Shown: positions 17,025 through 25,413 of the stretch, in pieces
How the letters are laid out: the number at the start of each line of letters is the position of its first letter
Position numbering within the stretch: position 1 is the stretch's first letter
From: CAYPHA01 sp964410215
GTDB taxonomy: Bacteria > Calditrichota > Calditrichia > Calditrichales > CAYPHA01
DNA: 64,000 nucleotides
Assembly (NCBI GenBank): GCA_964410215.1
Contig: CAYPHA010000009.1
Span: 1-64,000 of the forward strand
Direction of reading: 5' to 3'
Translations under genes and position numbers: made by a program
Notes under the pieces: generated by a model
Told to the model about the DNA's origin: nothing
Databases searched by the model: none
What the model saw: only the letters and a program-made list of their open reading frames with translations

Positions 17025-17714
17025 TCAACCGGATTCGAGCAGGGGCCGCAGAATACGGTTCCAGACGGCATAGCCCGTATCATTCAGATGCAGCTGATCG
17101 TCGAGAAAAAGCGCTTTATTCGGTTCACCCTTTTCATTGAGCATCGGCTTTACGATGTCCATGAGGATGATCCTGTTATCAGAAGATGTAATCATCGTAT
17201 TGGTATTTTTCATTTCAGGCCAGAATTGCCAGCGGCTATGGCTGGGTTTGATGGGAATGTAGATGAATCGGACGTCCGGGAAATCCTTACGGACTTTACC
17301 ATAAAACGTTTTAAAATCGGTTAAAACCTGTGCGGGGCTTTTGCCGGCTGCCACATCATTGTCACCGCAATAGAAGACGATGGTGGAAGGTTGATATGGC
17401 TTTACAATCGCATCGTAATAGTGCAGCATATCCGAAATATGCGCACCGCCAAACCCTCTGTTTACCACCGGCTGATCCGGAAAGGCCCGGTGCGTTTCCC
17501 ATAAACGGATACTGGAGCTGCCAATGAACAGAACCGGATTTTCGGGAAAACTGTTTTTTGCATCCCAGGCCGTAAACTGCGAAATGTCATTTTTGAACCG
17601 TTCCGGATCCGGATTGGTAACCCTGGTGTCCTGAGCAGCTATCGAGAGTGAAATTAATACAAAATAAAAAATAAAAAGTACAAAATATCTATGTTTCATC
17701 CTGGTCATTTCCAT
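17025..17714 (-). CDS. Secreted SGNH/GDSL-type hydrolase
   Basis: The 229-residue protein has a signal peptide (ending about residue 27, SIAAQ) and the SGNH blocks: FIGSSS (65-68, nucleophile probably Ser67), GFGGAHISD (Gly90), YCGDND (Asn119) and a C-terminal DDQLHLND holding the catalytic Asp/His. Members of this family with GSSSIR-type block I are lipases or acetyl-esterases acting on sugars or lipids. The start is one of three close ATGs (17714, 17708 or 17699); GAAGG upstream fits the second best. It lies downstream of the RidA gene on the same strand with a 20-base gap, so the two may be co-transcribed. Confidence 0.88.
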   Translation of the reverse strand: MEMTRMKHRYFVLFIFYFVLISLSIAAQDTRVTNPDPERFKNDISQFTAWDAKNSFPENPVLFIGSSSIRLWETHRAFPDQPVVNRGFGGAHISDMLHYYDAIVKPYQPSTIVFYCGDNDVAAGKSPAQVLTDFKTFYGKVRKDFPDVRFIYIPIKPSHSRWQFWPEMKNTNTMITSSDNRIILMDIVKPMLNEKGEPNKALFLDDQLHLNDTGYAVWNRILRPLLESG

Positions 17715-17734
17715 ACCTTCATTTTTTGGTCATA

Positions 17735-18130
17735 CTATATTCTTTCGAGGACGGCCGTCGCTTCAATTTCCACTAGATAATCCGGTCCGATCAGGGAACT
17801 GACCTCGATCAGTGTCGAAGCCGGTCTGATATCCTTGAAAAACGTACCATGTGCCTTCCCGACCAACTCCCAGTTTCGGATGTCGGTCACATACATGCGC
17901 GTCCGGACGACATCTTCAAGCATGCCTCCGGCCTCATCGAGGGCGTCCCTGATTTTTTCCAGGATGAATATGGTTTGACCATACGCATCGTTCTTTGCCA
18001 CGACAGACCCGCTCTCATCGACGGCAATCGTACCGGAAACTTCGATAACGGTGCCGATACGAATCGCCCGCGAATAACCGACGAACTCTTCCCACCTGGT
18101 GCCTGAAAACACTTTTTGTCTGTTTTGCAT
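17735..18130 (-). CDS. RidA/YjgF/YER057c-family protein
   Basis: From the ATG at 18130 (AAGGAAA eight bases upstream) the product is 131 residues, MQNRQKVFSGTRWEEFVGYS onward. The Rid signatures are present: VSGTIAVDESG, AYGQTIFILEKI, VVRTRMYVTD and a C-terminal EIEATAVLE. The conserved Arg of the RTRMYVTD segment is the residue RidA uses to bind the carboxylate of 2-aminoacrylate and similar imines, which it hydrolyses. Reading further upstream adds an unrelated N-terminus without a ribosome site. It diverges from the sigma-54 activator gene at 18318. Confidence 0.92.
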   Translation of the reverse strand: MQNRQKVFSGTRWEEFVGYSRAIRIGTVIEVSGTIAVDESGSVVAKNDAYGQTIFILEKIRDALDEAGGMLEDVVRTRMYVTDIRNWELVGKAHGTFFKDIRPASTLIEVSSLIGPDYLVEIEATAVLERI

Positions 18131-18264
18131 GGTATGTTTCCTTATATAAATTGACCGATAATGTCCGGAATGCCAATAAAATAAGATAGAAAGGCGCACG
18201 CTTTAATGCAACTGTATTCCATCAAAACCGAACGGAAGCGGATAAAAGCGAGGTACATGCTGAT

Positions 18265-18293
18265 TTGATATAAACGGTTCGATACTGTAATTT
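18265..18293 (+). promoter_or_regulatory. Probable vegetative promoter of the second sigma-54 activator gene
   Basis: TTGATA (18265-18270), a 17-base spacer and TAATTT (18288-18293) precede the ATG at 18318 by 25 bases. The -35 matches TTGACA at five of six positions; the -10 is weaker. Confidence 0.4.
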
Positions 18294-18317
18294 AGAACAC
18301 GCTTACTTAAAGGGTAT

Positions 18318-19685
18318 ATGATGAGAATAGAAGAAGCGCTATGTATGCTGATCGTGGAGGATTCGAACCACGTTTCAAAAAGGCTGAAAGGATTGTTTAA
18401 TACCGGCGATGTAAAGATTAATACGTTTCATTCCCTCGATAAACTGGACCGTGAAGATCTGACACACAATGCCGATATCCTCCTGCTGACCAGCACCGTG
18501 ATAAGGGAAAAAGAAAAGGCTGCACTGGAGTTAATAAGGAAAATCATCGACAGGTATCCGCGCCTGCAGGTTCTTTTCCTCGTGGAACAGGCTGATATCA
18601 AGCTGGCGACGCAGCTTTTAAAATATGGTATTTATCACTACACACGCCTGCCGGTAAGCGATGAGGAATTGAAGCTGCTGGTCCTGACAGCGATCGAGGA
18701 GCGGCCGCATATTCTTGATAATGAACAACAGACGGCGATGAAACGCGACCGCCTGGGTGAAATCGTTGGCGGTTCGACGCCGATGCAGCGGGTCTATGAT
18801 CAGATCATACAGGCCGCAGACACTGATATCCCGGTATTGATTCTGGGTGAAACCGGCACCGGTAAGGATCTGGTAGCACACATGATTCACCGGCTGAGTG
18901 CCCGCAGGGAAGCGCCTTACCTGGCCGTCAGCCTGGGTGCTTTGCCGGGCCAGCTTGTCGCCAGCGAACTGTTTGGCCATGAAAAGGGGGCCTTTACCGG
19001 TGCTGTCAAGGAACATAAAGGCGTTTTCGAACAGGGTAGCCATGGTACCGTATTCCTCGATGAAATCGATTCAACCGATGAAAAAATTCAACTCAGTCTG
19101 CTCCGGTTAATTGAACAGAAAAAGTTCACACGCCTGGGCGGACGCCAGTCTATTGTCAGTAAGGCCCGACTCATTGCAGCGTCCAATGAAAATCTGGAGG
19201 AACTGGTGGCAGGGAACAGCTTTCGCATCGATCTTTTCTATCGTCTCGATGTGTTCCGTATCGTTTTGCCTGCCTTACGCGAGCGCCTGAGTGATATACC
19301 GCAGATTGTCAATGAGCTCATCATTAAATACAGCCAGCTTTACAAACGGCAGATATCGAATGTGGACCAGAAATGCCTGGATGCCCTGTTAAATTACGAT
19401 TGGCCGGGCAATATCAGGGAACTAAAGAATGCCATCCAGCGCGCCGTCCTGGTGTGTGAAACAGACACACTCGAGGCGCGGCATCTGCCTTCACGTTTTC
19501 AGACGGAACAGCATACGGAACAACCGACGATATCCTTTAAACTGGGCACGCCACTCAAAGAAATTGAACGGGAAATGATTCTGCATGCCCTGGCCGTGAC
19601 GCATAATAATCGTAAAAAAGCAGCGGAATTGCTGGGTATCAGTCGACGGGCCATTTATAATAAACTGGAAAAGTACAATTTGTGA
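18318..19685 (+). CDS. Sigma-54 activator with degenerate receiver domain
   Basis: The 455-residue protein has an N-terminal receiver-like domain with Glu14/Asp15, but the position of the phospho-acceptor Asp is Thr58 (ILLLTS). The AAA+ domain has Walker A GETGTGKD near 177 and GAFTGA near 224. A C-terminal Fis-type helix-turn-helix follows (KKAAELLGISRRAIYNKLEKY). The AAA+ and DNA-binding parts look fully functional. Control by Asp phosphorylation is unlikely, so activity may depend on a partner protein, perhaps the small receiver-like product encoded next. The gene is immediately upstream of a sigma-54 promoter serving the lysine aminomutase operon. AAGGGT precedes the start. Confidence 0.9.
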   Translation: MMRIEEALCMLIVEDSNHVSKRLKGLFNTGDVKINTFHSLDKLDREDLTHNADILLLTSTVIREKEKAALELIRKIIDRYPRLQVLFLVEQADIKLATQLLKYGIYHYTRLPVSDEELKLLVLTAIEERPHILDNEQQTAMKRDRLGEIVGGSTPMQRVYDQIIQAADTDIPVLILGETGTGKDLVAHMIHRLSARREAPYLAVSLGALPGQLVASELFGHEKGAFTGAVKEHKGVFEQGSHGTVFLDEIDSTDEKIQLSLLRLIEQKKFTRLGGRQSIVSKARLIAASNENLEELVAGNSFRIDLFYRLDVFRIVLPALRERLSDIPQIVNELIIKYSQLYKRQISNVDQKCLDALLNYDWPGNIRELKNAIQRAVLVCETDTLEARHLPSRFQTEQHTEQPTISFKLGTPLKEIEREMILHALAVTHNNRKKAAELLGISRRAIYNKLEKYNL

Positions 19686-19686
19686 G

Positions 19687-19703
19687 TGTGCATGATGTGC
19701 ACA
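19687..19703. promoter_or_regulatory. Candidate activator dyad upstream of the lysine aminomutase operon
   Basis: TGTGCATGATGTGCACA is an inverted repeat with one mismatch, about 150 bases upstream of the sigma-54 element at 19851-19866. This is a normal enhancer distance. It begins directly after the stop codon of the activator gene. Binding by that activator is inferred. Confidence 0.4.
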
Positions 19704-19850
19704 TAATCACGCTGATTTTGTAAATCCTGTTCTAAAGCTGCACAAATCTCCTGAAATGCATCTGAAACGGAAGCATATTGTCAATATAGAAGAACGCCTC
19801 TTTTTTATAACTATTTGTTATTTAACGTTTTATAAGTTTTTCTCTGATTC

Positions 19851-19866
19851 TGGCATTAAATTTGAA
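19851..19866 (+). promoter_or_regulatory. Sigma-54 (-24/-12) promoter for the receiver-like/kamA/ablB operon
   Basis: The bases TGGCATTAAATTTGAA match TGGCA at -24 and TTG at -12 with the correct spacing. The final GC is GA, exactly as in the element at 1683-1698. The ATG of the first gene is 35 bases downstream, behind an AGAGGA ribosome site. A sigma-54 activator gene lies just upstream. Confidence 0.62.
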
Positions 19867-19900
19867 ATACTGGTTTCGGTTGATTCAGAGGAAAAAAGAA

Positions 19901-20242
19901 ATGTGTTTCCAGGAAAAGCATATACTTATTATTAGTGAGGACGAAAATAGTCCACTGGTAAAGCGGTTAGGTAAAAAAAGCTACCTCCCCCTTGTCAGAA
20001 GGTCGATGAACGGTGTTATGGATCTTGTAAAAAGGCATAAAATAAATGCCATTATTGTGGATCGCGTGCTCTCGGATCTGGATCCGATCGAATTTGTTCT
20101 GAATGTCCGGGATGTCAACGAGAAAATTCCCGTATTTTTCCCTGAACAGGAGATCGACAGTAAAAAATGGGAACTGGTTTACCGGTTTGATGGTGTTTTC
20201 AAATTTAAAAACCTGGATGATCTGATACATTCAATCCATTAA
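19901..20242 (+). CDS. Small receiver-like protein
   Basis: From the ATG at 19901 (AGAGGA upstream) the product is 113 residues. A TTG start at 19862 would lie inside the sigma-54 promoter and is rejected. The fold pattern is that of a CheY-like receiver: a first strand HILIISEDEN, helix, then NAIIVDRVLSDLDPIEFVLNVRD with an Asp after the third hydrophobic strand, then KIPVFF. The downstream Lys/Thr pattern is not clear, so this is a divergent receiver. It is the first gene behind the sigma-54 promoter and 46 bases before the aminomutase gene. It could be a partner of the upstream activator that lacks its own Asp, but that is inference. Confidence 0.65.
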   Translation: MCFQEKHILIISEDENSPLVKRLGKKSYLPLVRRSMNGVMDLVKRHKINAIIVDRVLSDLDPIEFVLNVRDVNEKIPVFFPEQEIDSKKWELVYRFDGVFKFKNLDDLIHSIH

Positions 20243-20288
20243 TCACCTGATTCCAAAAAAAAATCGTTTACAAAAAAAGGAGCTTATT

Positions 20289-21608
20289 GTGTCAATCTAT
20301 ACTACACGTCAGCAGGCTATTGCCAAACGTATAGAATCTGACGTCATCAAAGAAAAATGGAAAGACTGGAAATGGCAGTTGCGCCATGCCGTTAAAGATA
20401 TCAATACGTTTGAGAAATTACTTGGCGTGAAATTTGGTGCGGAAGAGCGTAAAGATCTGGAGGAAACGCTGGATAAATTTCCGCTATCGGTACCTCCTTA
20501 TTACATTTCACTGATCGATACCAAGGATTTCAGGAACGATCCGGTATTCAAGCAGGCTTTTCCCGCTTCCCAGGAATTGATTAATACAGATTATGAAATG
20601 GATGATCCTCTTGCGGAAGATAAGGATAGCCCTGTACCGGGTATTACGCATCGTTATCCGGACCGTGTACTGTTTACCATTAGTAATCTGTGCTCCATGT
20701 ATTGCCGTCACTGTACGCGAAAACGTAAGGTCGGGGATGTGGATTATATTCCGAATCGCGGTATGATTAAAATGGGTATCAAATACATTAAGGATACCCC
20801 CCAGGTGCGTGATGTGCTGCTCTCGGGCGGCGATCCCTTTATGCTTTCCGATGAATATCTTGATTGGATTCTCGGTGAAATCCGGGCGATACCGCATGTG
20901 GAAGTGATACGAATCGGTACACGTATGCCGGTGGTTCTGCCATACCGGGTCACTGAAGGGCTTGTCAATGTGCTGAAAAAACACCATCCGGTCTGGGTCA
21001 ATACGCATTTCAATCATCCCAGGGAGATCAGTTCTTCTTCGAAGGCCGCCCTGGCCATGCTGGCAGATGCCGGGATCCCGCTTGGTAACCAGTCGGTATT
21101 ACTGGCCGGTGTCAATGACTGTCCGCGCATCATGAAATCCCTGGTACACAAGCTGGTGCAGAACCGTGTCCGTCCCTATTACCTGTATCAATGTGACCTT
21201 TCGGAAGGACTTTCGCATTTCCGCACGCCGGTCGGTAAGGGCATCGAAATTATTGAAAGTCTTATCGGTCATACCAGTGGATTCGCGGTTCCGACTTACG
21301 TGATCGATGCGCCGGGGGGAGGCGGTAAAATCCCGGTAATGCCTAATTATTTGATATCCTGGTCAACACACAAGGTGGTTTTACGGAACTATGAAGGTGT
21401 AATAACGACCTATAAAGAACCGGAATCCTATGAATCTTATTTTTGTGACCGGAACTGTGAACGTTGTAACCTGACCCTGAATCTGGAAGAAGGGGACGAT
21501 GAATACACCGCAACGGGTATTGCTGAACTTTTATCCGATGCCGGTGAAACCATCTCATTGATTCCGGAAAATAATGAACGTATTGAGCGCCGGTCTGATC
21601 CGGAATGA
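20289..21608 (+). CDS. kamA: Lysine 2,3-aminomutase
   Basis: The 439-residue radical SAM enzyme converts L-lysine to L-beta-lysine. The [4Fe-4S] motif CSMYCRHC has Cys135, Cys139 and Cys142. The PLP lysine is Lys347 in APGGGGKIPVMPN. Asp303 (QCDLSEG) and Asp340 (YVIDAPG) correspond to the lysine-side-chain-binding aspartates of the family. The start is GTG with AAGGAG seven bases upstream. The next gene, 21 bases on, ends in a beta-lysine acetyltransferase domain, so the pathway is N-epsilon-acetyl-beta-lysine synthesis (an osmolyte) and not lysine fermentation. Expression is probably sigma-54 dependent from 19851. Confidence 0.95.
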   Translation: MSIYTTRQQAIAKRIESDVIKEKWKDWKWQLRHAVKDINTFEKLLGVKFGAEERKDLEETLDKFPLSVPPYYISLIDTKDFRNDPVFKQAFPASQELINTDYEMDDPLAEDKDSPVPGITHRYPDRVLFTISNLCSMYCRHCTRKRKVGDVDYIPNRGMIKMGIKYIKDTPQVRDVLLSGGDPFMLSDEYLDWILGEIRAIPHVEVIRIGTRMPVVLPYRVTEGLVNVLKKHHPVWVNTHFNHPREISSSSKAALAMLADAGIPLGNQSVLLAGVNDCPRIMKSLVHKLVQNRVRPYYLYQCDLSEGLSHFRTPVGKGIEIIESLIGHTSGFAVPTYVIDAPGGGGKIPVMPNYLISWSTHKVVLRNYEGVITTYKEPESYESYFCDRNCERCNLTLNLEEGDDEYTATGIAELLSDAGETISLIPENNERIERRSDPE

Positions 21609-21629
21609 AAAAACCAGGAATAGAATTCT

Positions 21630-23906
21630 ATGCATCTTGTTGATTATCTGATATTTATTGTCTATTTCCTTGCCGTTCTGGGGATCGGTGTATATTTTTT
21701 CCGCAAAAATGAAAGCCGGGAAGATTATTATGTCGGCGGCCGTTCTATTTCGTCCTCACACATCGGCCTGTCTATTGTGGCGACGGATGTTGGCGGCGGA
21801 TTCAGTATCGGCCTGGGTGGCCTGGGTTTCGCCATGGGTCTGGCCGGCAGCTGGCTCTTGTTTACCGGATTGGTCGGTGCCTGGCTCGCGGCCGTATTGA
21901 CCGTACCGAAGGTGAAAAAAATCGACCAGAAATACGGAATGCTTACCTTCCCCGATTTTCTGCGTTTTCATTTCAACGAACGCGTGGCCCTGGTGGCTGC
22001 CGTTATCTCGGGGGTCGGATATCTCGGATTTACCAGTGCACAGGTCCTGGCCGGAGCAAAGCTGGCTGCGGGGAGTGTGTTTGCAGAGGTAACCAGTATC
22101 GATCCGCTGCAATTATCTCTGTATATCATGGCTGCGGTTATACTTATTTATACCGTCCTCGGCGGAATAAAGGCCGTCATCTATACGGATACGATTCAAT
22201 GGATCATTCTGCTGGGCGGATTGTTTTTATTCGGTTTGCCCTATGCCTATTTCGGGGTGGGCGGCATTGAAGTTCTCAAAAATGAATTGCCTGCTTCCTA
22301 TTTTTCGCTCCTGCATATTGAAATAAGCACCTTTGTAAACTGGTTCTTCACCATCGTACCCATATGGTTCATCGCCATGACCCTTTATCAGAGAATTTAC
22401 GCCTGCAGCACGGTCAAAGAAGCAAAACGTTCTTTTTTCATCGCCGGACTTCTTGAGTATCCGATGATGGCCTTTTTAGGTGTTATTCTGGGCATGTTCG
22501 CCCGCGTCGCCTTCCCTGGGGTTGAAGCGGAAATGGGCATGCCGATGCTGTTACGCGAGGTCCTGCCGATTGGTATTACCGGTATTGTCCTGGCTGCCTA
22601 TTTTTCTGCTATCATGTCGACGGCCGACAGCTGCCTGATCGCCTCTTCCGGCAACTTTGTTAATGATGTCGTCGAGCGGTACTGGATGAAAAATTCCACC
22701 CAGAAACAAACGATTCGCGTTTCACAGATTATTACGCTCATCGTCGGCAGCATTGCCCTGGTGATCGCCAGCGGGTTCACAACGGTCCTGGAAATTATTC
22801 TTCATGCCTACTCTTTCATGGTAGCCGGTTTGTTTGTACCGACGATGATCGCCTATTTTTCAAAACATAAATCGGCCGGAGCCGCCCTGTTAAGTATGTT
22901 CGGCGGCGGGGGGCTGACCCTTATCCTGATTTTCAGCAAGGCAAGCCTGCCTTTCGGTCTGGACGCCAGTATTTATGGCATTGTCTTTTCTGCGCTGTTA
23001 TATTTGCTGGGCGTCTTTATTTTTCCAGATAAATCGAGGAAAACGATGTACGATACCATCGAGAAAATGGGTCATTCACTGGTGCAGCACGGTAAACAGA
23101 ATGACCGTATTTATCTCCAGAAGCTGGACAAAAAAGATTTTCCGGAAATTATTCAGAAACTGGAAGCACTGGCCTCCAGAGAGAAGTATTCAAAAATATT
23201 TGTAAAAGTTCCTCAATGGGCCGTTGAGACATTCGCAGATGCAGGGTATAAAAAGGAAGCCATGATTCCCGGTTTCTATAATGGTAAAGAAAAAGCAGTG
23301 TTCATGGCATTGTTCAGAGATAAAAAACGGTCCGGCCTCACTTCCGATAAACGGGATGAAATTGAAAAAAACATCATGATTGCCACGAATAAAACCGGTG
23401 AGGGGCTTCAAATGCCGGGAAGCGAGGGATTCGAATTCCGGAAACTGGATAACCGCGATGTGTCGGAACTGGCCGACGTCTACAAAGCGGTTTTTGATTC
23501 TTACCCGTTTCCTATTTTTGAAGAGGAGTATCTGCGGAAGACGATGGCGGACCATGTCGATTATTTTGGTGCATCGAGGGACGGCAGGCTCGTGGCTGCC
23601 TCGTCAGCAGAAATGGATAGTGCCTCACAAAATGCAGAAATGACCGATTTTGCCACGTTACCCGCTTTTCGCGGTAATAAGCTGGCCCTGTACCTGCTGG
23701 ATATCATGGAATCAGAAATGAAGAACAAGGATATGAAAACACTCTATACGATTGCGCGGTCCCATTCTCCGGGTATGAATATAACATTTGCCAAAAAAGG
23801 CTATGTGTTTGGTGGAACACTTGTCAATAATACGGACATTTCCGGCCGAATCGAAAGTATGAATGTCTGGTTTAAATTGCTGAAGATGGAAAGGCAAAAG
23901 GAATAA
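21630..23906 (+). CDS. ablB: Fusion: sodium/solute symporter + beta-lysine N-acetyltransferase (AblB)
   Basis: The 758-residue protein has two full modules. Residues 1 to about 470 are an SSS symporter (starts YLIFIVYFLAVLGIGVYFF; GYLGFTSAQVLAGAKL; AAYFSAIMSTADSCLIASSG). Residues 473-758 match AblB from end to end: MYDTIEKMGHSLVQHG, YSKIFVKVP, IPGFYNGKE, then a GNAT domain (about 605-758) with ATLPAFRGNKLALYLL and GMNITFAKKGYVFGG. The join at nucleotide 23046 is in one uninterrupted frame. AblB acetylates the epsilon-amino group of beta-lysine made by the adjacent KamA. The transporter half may import lysine or move the osmolyte; its substrate is not known. Confidence 0.9.
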   Translation: MHLVDYLIFIVYFLAVLGIGVYFFRKNESREDYYVGGRSISSSHIGLSIVATDVGGGFSIGLGGLGFAMGLAGSWLLFTGLVGAWLAAVLTVPKVKKIDQKYGMLTFPDFLRFHFNERVALVAAVISGVGYLGFTSAQVLAGAKLAAGSVFAEVTSIDPLQLSLYIMAAVILIYTVLGGIKAVIYTDTIQWIILLGGLFLFGLPYAYFGVGGIEVLKNELPASYFSLLHIEISTFVNWFFTIVPIWFIAMTLYQRIYACSTVKEAKRSFFIAGLLEYPMMAFLGVILGMFARVAFPGVEAEMGMPMLLREVLPIGITGIVLAAYFSAIMSTADSCLIASSGNFVNDVVERYWMKNSTQKQTIRVSQIITLIVGSIALVIASGFTTVLEIILHAYSFMVAGLFVPTMIAYFSKHKSAGAALLSMFGGGGLTLILIFSKASLPFGLDASIYGIVFSALLYLLGVFIFPDKSRKTMYDTIEKMGHSLVQHGKQNDRIYLQKLDKKDFPEIIQKLEALASREKYSKIFVKVPQWAVETFADAGYKKEAMIPGFYNGKEKAVFMALFRDKKRSGLTSDKRDEIEKNIMIATNKTGEGLQMPGSEGFEFRKLDNRDVSELADVYKAVFDSYPFPIFEEEYLRKTMADHVDYFGASRDGRLVAASSAEMDSASQNAEMTDFATLPAFRGNKLALYLLDIMESEMKNKDMKTLYTIARSHSPGMNITFAKKGYVFGGTLVNNTDISGRIESMNVWFKLLKMERQKE

Positions 23907-23917
23907 CAGGTAACGCC

Positions 23918-24844
23918 TTAATAGACGACAATCCGGCCTTCTGTGCGGATGGCATCGATTTGTCCTGTCGAAAGGGGGTTACCGGTAAGATTTATGAATG
24001 CGATAGCGGGAAGATCCTCCACAACAGAAATATCCTGAATGTCATTATAGGAAAGGTCAAGATATTTTAAACGCATCAAGGATTGCAGGCTTTCGATCGA
24101 TCCGATCGCATTCCCTGATAAATACAACTCGCTGAGATTGACAAGATTGCTGATTTCATTGATATCAATTAAATGATTGGCTGAGAGGTCAAGTGATGTA
24201 ATGTGCGTGCAGTACTCAATTCCGGAAAGGTCGTTGATACCATAGCCGGAAACATCAAGTGCTCCGGTCAGGTTTTCCAGGTGAAACGGTTCTAAGATCA
24301 TATCGGTGATGCCCTCCTTCCTGGCCAGGACAGACATAAAATCGCAGGCAACTTCGATCGCATCTTCCGGTATGTAGTTATTTTCATCTGATGCCATCGT
24401 TTCATCAAGATCGATAATCTGATCGAAATCTTCGTCCACGTACCAGTATTCATCCTCCATCGATTCCCGGATTTCCGAATCTATGTTCACATTCAGATGG
24501 CCCTGATGAAGATCCTCCATTAACTGAAAAAGAAATGTAAAGCGCATCAGGTGTTTACGGTCCTTTCTCTGATAACCGGTCTCTATCTCTTTTCTGTAAT
24601 AATTAATGCGGTCCGGATGAACCATCATTATCAGATGGGAAAAGAGTTTATTAACATTATCTTGATGTATGCCGCTATCTTCCGGGATGCACCAGGCCAT
24701 ACTTTTTATGACGGCATGCTGCTTCCCGCGGAATGAATCAATCAACGAAGTTGTAAGAAAGGTGAGATTCTTTTCGCTGTATATTGCGTTCAGTTTGTTA
24801 TAAAGTTCTTCGAGTTCTGAATGACTGTGGATAGACATGACCAT
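23918..24844 (-). CDS. J-domain-like and leucine-rich-repeat protein
   Basis: The 308-residue soluble protein has an N-terminal segment with HPD at residues 76-78 in a helix-HPD-helix setting (LIMMVHPDRINYYRKE), which resembles a J-domain. An acidic middle follows (about 120-165). From about 190 to the end there are five or so leucine-rich repeats of the internalin/SDS22 type (ITSLDLSANHLIDI, LSELYLSGNAIGSI, LKYLDLSYNDIQDI). GCAGGG precedes the ATG. It converges with the symporter-AblB gene and follows a methyltransferase gene on the same strand. It may be a DnaK co-chaperone with an LRR client-binding part. I do not know a described family with this order. Confidence 0.7.
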   Translation of the reverse strand: MVMSIHSHSELEELYNKLNAIYSEKNLTFLTTSLIDSFRGKQHAVIKSMAWCIPEDSGIHQDNVNKLFSHLIMMVHPDRINYYRKEIETGYQRKDRKHLMRFTFLFQLMEDLHQGHLNVNIDSEIRESMEDEYWYVDEDFDQIIDLDETMASDENNYIPEDAIEVACDFMSVLARKEGITDMILEPFHLENLTGALDVSGYGINDLSGIEYCTHITSLDLSANHLIDINEISNLVNLSELYLSGNAIGSIESLQSLMRLKYLDLSYNDIQDISVVEDLPAIAFINLTGNPLSTGQIDAIRTEGRIVVY

Positions 24845-24859
24845 TAAAACCCTGCTCCC

Positions 24860-25369
24860 TTAGGCGGACACTTTCTGGCCGATGCGGTTCTGAATCGTCC
24901 GTGCAAAGGGCAGACGGATGTATCCTGGAAGCCTTTTATGTTCTTTTTTACAGCTCAGAAAGATCCAGCGATGTTCGAAAATATTTACCACAGCGGAAAT
25001 ATCCCACAGTGGGGGTATTACGATGGTTACATCTCTACCAACGCGCTGCAGTTCCTTAAAAAACTTTACAGGATCATCCGTGTGCTCGATCGTATGTGAG
25101 CATAACACGGTATCGAACTGTTTATCCCTGAAAGGCAGGGTGTAAATGTCCACCATGGTCATACGCGGTACCTTTACATGGGGAACGATATCGGCATTGA
25201 TACCTCCGCCGTCCGTGTATCCGCAGCAGATATTAAGATCCCACTTCTTGCGTTTGAGTATACGTTTTTTAAAAAGGGTATAACTCAGAAAATTGAGAAT
25301 CCAGGCCACAATATACAGAAAGACCGCAGCAGCAAGAATGTACAAAATAATGGTAAGAAATGAATTCAT
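24860..25369 (-). CDS. Membrane-anchored SAM-dependent methyltransferase-like protein
   Basis: From the ATG at 25369 the product is 169 residues. A hydrophobic N-terminal helix (about 4-27) is followed by a partial Rossmann methyltransferase pattern: LNICCGYTDGGGINADI in the motif I position, VDIYTLPFRDKQFDTVLCSHTIEHTDDP (motifs II-IV, Methyltransf_11-like) and LQRVGRDVTIVIPP. The glycine-rich loop is CCGYTDGG in place of DLGCGxG, so SAM binding is not certain. A TTG further upstream would overlap the DDAH gene and is less likely. The substrate is unknown. It sits between the LRR protein and a DDAH-family enzyme. Confidence 0.7.
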   Translation of the reverse strand: MNSFLTIILYILAAAVFLYIVAWILNFLSYTLFKKRILKRKKWDLNICCGYTDGGGINADIVPHVKVPRMTMVDIYTLPFRDKQFDTVLCSHTIEHTDDPVKFFKELQRVGRDVTIVIPPLWDISAVVNIFEHRWIFLSCKKEHKRLPGYIRLPFARTIQNRIGQKVSA

Positions 25370-25413
25370 ATTGTGTAGTTTTCCCGGGTTATTAACATGA
25401 TTGCCCGTGTGTC

